27,807 bases of DNA from Bacillota bacterium. GTDB lineage: Bacteria; Bacillota; UBA4882; UBA8346. A program made the position numbers and the translations under genes. Below are positions 23,657-27,807 of the stretch, one piece after another. Location: positions 1-27,807 of the forward strand of contig JAEWZY010000055.1 in NCBI GenBank assembly GCA_023394955.1. The letters are read 5' to 3'. How positions within the stretch are numbered: the first letter of the stretch is position 1; each line of letters starts with the position of its first letter. Under the pieces are notes generated by a model that was not told the DNA's origin, did not search any database, and worked only from the letters and a program-made list of their open reading frames with translations.

Positions 23657-24169
23657 CTATTCTGTTTTTCCAGCCAAGATCATAATCATATTTTTTCCTT
23701 CAATCTTCGGTTCCCGCTCCATTACAGCTTGGTCCCGGACATTTTCGAAGAGTTGCAACAGAAGAGTCTTGCCTAATTCGGCATGGACTATCTCCCGGCC
23801 ACGGAAACGAATCATCGCTTTGACCTTATCCCCGTCTTTCAGGAATTTTTGGGCCGCTTTAACTTTGACCTGAAAATCATGAGCCTCGATCTTCGGGGTC
23901 ATTCTAACTTCCTTGATCTCAATAACTTTTTGCTTTTTACGGGCTTCCCGTTCCCGTTTACTCTGTTCATAACGGTACTTTCCAAAATCCATAATCCGGC
24001 AAACCGGCGGTTTGGCGGTAGGAGCAACTTCAACAAGATCAAGGTCCTTTTCCAGAGCTACCTTTAATGCGTCTTTAACCGACATAATGCCTAGTTGTTC
24101 CCCGTCAGCGCTAACTACCCGGATCTCTCTGGCCCGGATCTCCTCGTTTATTCGCAACTCGTTACTAAT
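23657..24169 (-). CDS. infC: Translation initiation factor IF-3, with AUU start
   Basis: A 170-aa protein, full length for the family. IF-3 N-domain (INEEIRAREIRVVSADGEQLGIM, then DLVEVAPTAKPPVCRIMDFGKYRYE) and C-domain (IKEVRMTPKIEAHDF, VKAMIRFRGREI). It keeps the ribosomal subunits apart and proofreads start codons. The start is read as ATT at 24167-24169: AGGAGGTG (24177-24184) lies exactly 7 nt before it, and the resulting N-terminus ISNELRINEEIRAREI is the usual one. A later TTG at 24157 lacks a ribosome site. An AUU start on infC is the known basis of IF-3 autoregulation. Confidence 0.95.
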   Translation of the reverse strand: MSNELRINEEIRAREIRVVSADGEQLGIMSVKDALKVALEKDLDLVEVAPTAKPPVCRIMDFGKYRYEQSKREREARKKQKVIEIKEVRMTPKIEAHDFQVKVKAAQKFLKDGDKVKAMIRFRGREIVHAELGKTLLLQLFENVRDQAVMEREPKIEGKNMIMILAGKTE

Positions 24170-24302
24170 AAGTAAACACCTCCTAAAAAAAATAAAAAAA
24201 GCGGGTTTACCACCCGCCCTAAAATCAATGCCTTAAACATTGTTTATTAACCTGTCACTTAAGCGATCAGGTGAGAAGCGGATGGCTTCTACTTGAATGA
24301 TT
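24170..24302 (-). promoter_or_regulatory. L20-type leader of infC with transcription attenuator
   Basis: The ~130-nt untranslated leader of infC. It holds conserved-looking pairing segments (AGAAGCC...GGCTTCT-type, about 24275-24291) and a terminator hairpin GCGGGT (24201-24206) / ACCCGC (24212-24217), followed by a long T tract (24185-24200 complement) just before the infC ribosome site. This is the arrangement of the Firmicutes L20 leader, where L20 binding favours the terminator. Identity as an L20 leader is by position and structure, not by a covariance search. Confidence 0.75.
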
Positions 24303-24308
24303 GATAAA

Positions 24309-24337
24309 AGTATACCATTTGTTCCTTGATTCGTCAA
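24309..24337 (-). promoter_or_regulatory. Sigma-70-type promoter of infC-rpmI-rplT
   Basis: Minus strand: -35 TTGACG (24332-24337), 17-bp spacer, -10 TATACT (24309-24314); each hexamer matches 5 of 6. Transcription would start near 24302, giving the leader above. Its upstream part ATATTTCAGTTGAC is identical to the hydrogenase promoter. Confidence 0.85.
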
Positions 24338-24372
24338 CTGAAATATCATGTAATCCTCTTAGCGCATTCCGA

Positions 24373-25287
24373 TTATTTAAGATACTTACGGCACCAATCC
24401 ACCGCTTTTCGCATTTCATCAGGGATGGCTTTTGAAAATTCAAGGTATTCACAGGTCCTAGGATGGATAAAACCTAAAGTCTCAGCATGCAAAGCTTGAC
24501 CTTGAATCGGCGCCGTTTCCTTTTTACGGCCATATACCGGGTCTCCTACCACCGGATAACCCAAATGACAAAAATGGACTCGTATCTGATGAGTGCGGCC
24601 CGATTCCAAACGGGCTTCCAACAAAGCGTAACCAGAAAATGATTCCAGCGTTCGATAGTTGGTAGCCGCCGGTTTGCCACTGGCCACAACCGCCATCTTT
24701 TTTCGTTCTACCGGATGTCTGCCGATGGGAGCTTCTATTCTTCCGGATTTCGGAGGGTTCCCGTGGACTAAAACATGGTAGATGCGTTTCATTGACCGTA
24801 ATTTGATTTGCGCCGCCAGGTTTAAATGGGTAAAATCGTTCTTAGCCACCACCAGCACCCCGGAGGTATCTTTATCTAAACGATGAACTATTCCAGGCCG
24901 GATTACTCCGCCAATACCGGATAAATCATGACAATGTTCCAGTAACGCGTTGACCAGAGTCCCCCGGTAATTTCCCGCCGCCGGATGGACTACCATTCCT
25001 CGCGGCTTGGCTACCACCACCAAATCCGAATCTTCATATAAGATATCCAAAGGTATCGCTTCCGGCTCAGCCACCAATGGCTTAGGATCTTCCCAAGTCA
25101 CAGAGAACTGGTCCCCATCCTCCAAGCGATAACTGGCCTTTAGAATTTGTCGGTTTCGGGAAACACCACCACTATTAATTATTTTTTGAACAAAAGACCG
25201 GGACGGCCATAATCCGGTTTTAGTCAAAAAATGGTCGAGCCGTTCTCCGACCGCATCCTGGTTAGCGGTTAAGATCCGCTGCGGCAT
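24373..25287 (-). CDS. RluA/RluD-family 23S rRNA pseudouridine synthase
   Basis: A 304-aa protein with an N-terminal S4 RNA-binding domain (RLDHFLTKTGLWPSRSFVQKII) and the pseudouridine synthase catalytic domain, with the active-site motif HRLDKDTSGVLVVAKN and, later, RLESGRTHQIRVHF. It isomerises uridines in 23S rRNA. The family member (RluD or another) cannot be settled here. ATG 25287 is chosen over the upstream start at 25323: GGGAGGAGC precedes it, and the gene then overlaps the lgt end by 26 bp, which is common for operon genes. Confidence 0.93.
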   Translation of the reverse strand: MPQRILTANQDAVGERLDHFLTKTGLWPSRSFVQKIINSGGVSRNRQILKASYRLEDGDQFSVTWEDPKPLVAEPEAIPLDILYEDSDLVVVAKPRGMVVHPAAGNYRGTLVNALLEHCHDLSGIGGVIRPGIVHRLDKDTSGVLVVAKNDFTHLNLAAQIKLRSMKRIYHVLVHGNPPKSGRIEAPIGRHPVERKKMAVVASGKPAATNYRTLESFSGYALLEARLESGRTHQIRVHFCHLGYPVVGDPVYGRKKETAPIQGQALHAETLGFIHPRTCEYLEFSKAIPDEMRKAVDWCRKYLK

Positions 25288-26041
25288 CAGGATTGCTCCT
25301 CCCTCGATTAAAACGCCGGTCAATCCAGATAATTAAGGAAAAAGCGAAGATTGCTAAAACAATACAAACTAGTTGGGCCAGACTGAGCCAAGGAAAAACC
25401 ATTGGAGCCACCCTGAAAAACTCGACTAAAAACCGGATCATCGAATACAAACCAATGTACAACAGAAACAAAAAACCGGGAAATCGTTTGTGATTACGAA
25501 GCTTCCACAATATTAAAAAAAGCAAAAAACTTCCCAACATCGAATAAATCTGGGTGGGATGACGGAGTAAATGGTCATTCCCGGAACAGGCGATCGCCCA
25601 GAAAACATTCGCTTGTTTGCCATAACAGCATCCTTTGAGAAGACAGCCGATTCGTACTATCCCGTATCCCAAAGCGATAAACGGGGCAACAATATCAGCT
25701 AATTGCCAAGGATATATCCCTTTTCGTTTCACATACCAAAAACCGGCTCCAAATCCGCCCAATAAACCCCCATGGAAAGCCAAACCACCCGAATTAAGTA
25801 AAAAAATCTCCCGAGGATTATTGAGAAAATATTGATATTCGGTTACTACATAGGCCAATCTAGCGCCGACAATCGCTCCGACTAAAATCCATACTCCCAG
25901 ATCGATAAGATTGTCAAAACTGATCCCGATTTTTTGGGCGGAGCGCCTCACCCCAAATATCCCAATTAAAAAAGCCATCGCCAACGTCAGTCCGTAAGAA
26001 TGAATCGGCCATCCCCATACTTCAAATAAAACCGGTCTCAT
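25262..26041 (-). CDS. lgt: Prolipoprotein diacylglyceryl transferase
   Basis: A 259-aa integral membrane protein with about seven spans. Signatures are IHSYGLTLAMAFL near the N-terminus, LAFHGGLLGG and the Lgt-type loop RIGCLLKGCCYG, the Cys-containing variant frequent in Firmicutes. It attaches diacylglycerol to the lipobox cysteine of lipoproteins, the step before LspA, whose gene is directly upstream. It starts at ATG 26041, overlapping the lspA stop by 1 bp (TAATG). Confidence 0.96.
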   Translation of the reverse strand: MRPVLFEVWGWPIHSYGLTLAMAFLIGIFGVRRSAQKIGISFDNLIDLGVWILVGAIVGARLAYVVTEYQYFLNNPREIFLLNSGGLAFHGGLLGGFGAGFWYVKRKGIYPWQLADIVAPFIALGYGIVRIGCLLKGCCYGKQANVFWAIACSGNDHLLRHPTQIYSMLGSFLLFLILWKLRNHKRFPGFLFLLYIGLYSMIRFLVEFFRVAPMVFPWLSLAQLVCIVLAIFAFSLIIWIDRRFNRGRSNPDAAADLNR

Positions 26042-26547
26042 TACATCTCCTCCTTGCCTACCGTACCCTGGGAAACCTCCGGCGGGGCGTCGCTCAAATT
26101 TTTACCGGCTTCTACCTTATGATCATAGTAAAAACCAAGAATTATCAACCCGACACCACTTACAATAGCGATATCGGCCACATTGAACACCGGCCAAAAC
26201 TGAAAATCCAGAAAATCAACCACATAACCAAGACGGATTCGATCAACCAGATTGCCCAAGGCCCCTCCTAAAGCCAATCCCAGTCCGACTTGGAAAACCT
26301 TAGGGTAAACGGATAATTTGTTTCGATTGAGCCAGACGAAAAGAATGACTGTTATTGATAAAGCTATCAAAATTAGGGTTTTCGATTGTAAGATCCCGAA
26401 AGCCGCTCCGTAATTACGGACGTATGTGATGGTGAAAACACCTTTAATAACGGTAACGCTTTGCAAGGGGTCTAACTTTACGGTAACAATTACTTTGATG
26501 AATTGGTCAAAAGCCAACACTAACAAAGTCAATAAAAAATAAGGCAA
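26041..26547 (-). CDS. lspA: Lipoprotein signal peptidase (signal peptidase II)
   Basis: A 168-aa protein with four membrane spans. The two catalytic Asp lie in GNLVDRIRLGYVVDFLDF and FNVADIAI. The last ~25 residues form a variable charged tail. It removes the signal peptide of diacylglyceryl-modified prolipoproteins. The start is TTG at 26547 with AAAAGGGGA upstream; no in-frame ATG or GTG precedes it. Same operon as lgt and the RluA-family gene. Confidence 0.95.
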   Translation of the reverse strand: MPYFLLTLLVLAFDQFIKVIVTVKLDPLQSVTVIKGVFTITYVRNYGAAFGILQSKTLILIALSITVILFVWLNRNKLSVYPKVFQVGLGLALGGALGNLVDRIRLGYVVDFLDFQFWPVFNVADIAIVSGVGLIILGFYYDHKVEAGKNLSDAPPEVSQGTVGKEEM

Positions 26548-26603
26548 TAGCGCATCCCCTTTTGCTTTTTAACTTTTATTCTACTAATTAATTAAAAATC
26601 CTT

Positions 26604-27269
26604 TCACTCTTCGACTAAATCCGGATATTCTCTAGGACGGGGCGGAATGTCATCCGGACCAACATCAATGACACTATCGATTTCTTCCACGATACCCCGT
26701 TCCTCCTCCGATCCCAAATAGGCATCCTCATAATCGGCTACCCCTCCCAAATCGGAAGGACTTTCGGAAGTGCCATATCTGGCGACATCTTGCCAAATAT
26801 CTTCCCCATCGGTTGCCACCATCTCAGTTTCATCCAAAAACGTACGTCCAAAGGGCGGGCCAAGGACTTCCTCTTCAACCGGCCTTTCCCGGGATTGGTG
26901 GTTGTCTTCTTCTTGGTGTTGACAATGAACGCACAAAGTGGTGTAAGGAACCGCTTCCAAGCGTTCCGCGTCAATTTCCCTGCCACAATCCTCGCATATT
27001 CCGTAAAAACCTTTATCCAAATGGTCGAGAGCTTCATTGATCCTTTGTAGAATCTCATGAGAATTATTCCATAGCGCCAAATCTTTTTCCCGCTCGAAAG
27101 TCTCCGAACCCAAATCGGCCGGATGATTGTCATAGGCCGACAACTCCTGGACCGAATCGGTAAGGGATTCATCCAAATTAAACCGGCTTGATACTTTAAT
27201 CTCATCTTCAAGACGCTCTTTCTCAGCCAGTAAACGACTTTTAAAATAGTTAAGTTGCAATTCCTCCAT
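26604..27269 (-). CDS. YteA-like TraR/DksA-type zinc-finger protein
   Basis: A 221-aa protein. An N-terminal helical part (ELQLNYFKSRLLAEKERLEDEI) is followed by a C4 zinc finger of the DksA/TraR type (CEDCGREIDAERLEAVPYTTLCVHC), then a long acidic C-terminus. This is the layout of YteA proteins, which are widespread in endospore formers; the exact function is not known. ATG 27269 is preceded by GAAAGGA and a run of ten A. Confidence 0.88.
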   Translation of the reverse strand: MEELQLNYFKSRLLAEKERLEDEIKVSSRFNLDESLTDSVQELSAYDNHPADLGSETFEREKDLALWNNSHEILQRINEALDHLDKGFYGICEDCGREIDAERLEAVPYTTLCVHCQHQEEDNHQSRERPVEEEVLGPPFGRTFLDETEMVATDGEDIWQDVARYGTSESPSDLGGVADYEDAYLGSEEERGIVEEIDSVIDVGPDDIPPRPREYPDLVEE

Positions 27270-27282
27270 TTTTTTTTTCCTT

Positions 27283-27507
27283 TCATGAATATAATTTTAA
27301 TTGTTGATTAACGATCCTTACCAGATCGGCAATATATTTCCCGATAACCGGCAGGTTCAAACTGGCTAATCTGGTGAGTAAGACCAGAAATAAACTGGCG
27401 ATAATCGTGAGTCCGATGGCGATCCCGAATCCACGCGCTAGGCCGCCTAAAAAGTTTAAAAAGATTAATCGGACCGGATTCTGGACTAAATCCATGAATT
27501 GCGCCAA
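27283..27507 (-). CDS. DUF5665-like membrane protein, start uncertain
   Basis: At least 74 aa. Pattern NPVRLIFLNFLGGLARGFGIAIGLT, then a second hydrophobic stretch and LPVIGKYIADLVRIV, as in DUF5665 proteins of sporulating Firmicutes. The TTG at 27507 is the only conventional start. The frame continues upstream without a stop to 27582 and reads like the conserved basic/coiled N-terminus (LYRKLIEVEHKLERANL), so the true protein may be ~99 aa and begin at a rare codon such as ATA at 27582 behind GGGTGG. Directly upstream of the yteA-like gene. Confidence 0.7.
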   Translation of the reverse strand: MAQFMDLVQNPVRLIFLNFLGGLARGFGIAIGLTIIASLFLVLLTRLASLNLPVIGKYIADLVRIVNQQLKLYS

Positions 27508-27684
27508 GTTGGCCCGCTCCAGTTTATGCTCGACCTCAATTAGTTTTCTGTATAAAGCCTGTGCTTGTTTTCGGTTTAATATTTAAACCACCCGGGATTA
27601 GGTTCCCACCTTAAAGACTATTTTAATCAGAATTCAATTGAATAAGCGCGTGTCTATGTTACTTATGTTTCGAATTATAATAAC

Positions 27685-27807
27685 TCAACTTTCGCAGTAC
27701 GAAATCGGGAGATACACCTTGATATAATTAGGTAAACCAGCCATCCATTGCTCAAGTTGACATTTTATGATTTTTGAAGTTTTCTTTCCAGTCTTGGTTG
27801 CGATATC
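27685..27807 (-). CDS. Possible C-terminal fragment of an unidentified protein
   Basis: The minus strand is open from the window edge to a TGA at 27685-27687: 40 residues, ending YIKVYLPISYCES. No start is in the window. It could be the end of a gene running in from outside or chance. No family is recognised. Confidence 0.25.
   Translation of the reverse strand, partial: DIATKTGKKTSKIIKCQLEQWMAGLPNYIKVYLPISYCES

Noticed and set aside
26738..27286. 182-codon minus-strand frame overlapping the yteA-like gene
   Set aside because: It is an out-of-frame shadow of the yteA-like gene, which has the zinc finger and the matching family layout.
1..27807. CRISPR arrays, tRNA, rRNA and insertion sequences
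   Set aside because: No regularly spaced repeats, cloverleaf or rRNA-like stretches, and no transposase frames were seen.

Overview
The window looks like chromosomal DNA from an anaerobic, endospore-forming, diderm (two-membrane) member of the Firmicutes. The evidence is the mix of genes. spoIIP and a yteA-like gene are sporulation-type genes. OmpA-type, TonB/ExbB/ExbD, AsmA-like and SLH-coiled-coil genes point to an outer membrane. A Hydrogenispora/Limnochordia-like or similar lineage would fit, but that placement is inference, not a match.

Layout. Positions 1-125 are the 3' end (domains V and VI) of a group II intron that enters from outside the window. A gene-free, hairpin-rich stretch follows. 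Positions 722-3135 (+) hold a TIGR03546/TIGR03545-type membrane gene pair. Positions 3138-13256 (-) are one long operon for a membrane-bound group 4 [NiFe]-hydrogenase. It has homologues of all eleven core subunits of complex I outside the NADH module (NuoM, L, N, J, K, A, B, C, D, H and I-like, in that order), plus the endopeptidase that matures the large subunit. A near-consensus promoter sits at 13350-13377. The large subunit keeps both CxxC pairs that bind the NiFe centre and the small subunit has the CxxC form, so this is a hydrogenase rather than complex I. The expected reaction is reduced ferredoxin + H+ to H2 (or the reverse), coupled to ion transport.

Positions 13624-16461 hold spoIIP (+), rseC (-) and several very small genes: two tiny zinc-ribbon proteins (46 and 30 aa), a 45-aa protein and a 56-aa protein. 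Positions 16499-20862 (-) are an envelope operon: exbB, exbD, tonB, a 666-aa secreted protein ending in a cohesin-like domain, and an SLH/coiled-coil/C-terminal-helix protein of the Omp-alpha type. Divergent from it at 21312 (+) is a large OmpA-family protein with three IPT/TIG-like repeats and two tandem OmpA-like domains, the second degenerate.

Positions 22992-27807 (-) are housekeeping. infC-rpmI-rplT lies behind its own promoter, an L20-type leader with an attenuator, and an AUU start codon on infC. Upstream are an RluA-family pseudouridine synthase, lgt, lspA, a yteA-like zinc-finger gene and a DUF5665-like gene. lgt and lspA supply lipoprotein processing.

The most interesting items are the complete complex-I-like hydrogenase with three antiporter-type subunits, the TonB-linked cohesin/Omp-alpha envelope operon, the tandem OmpA protein, and the unlisted micro-genes.
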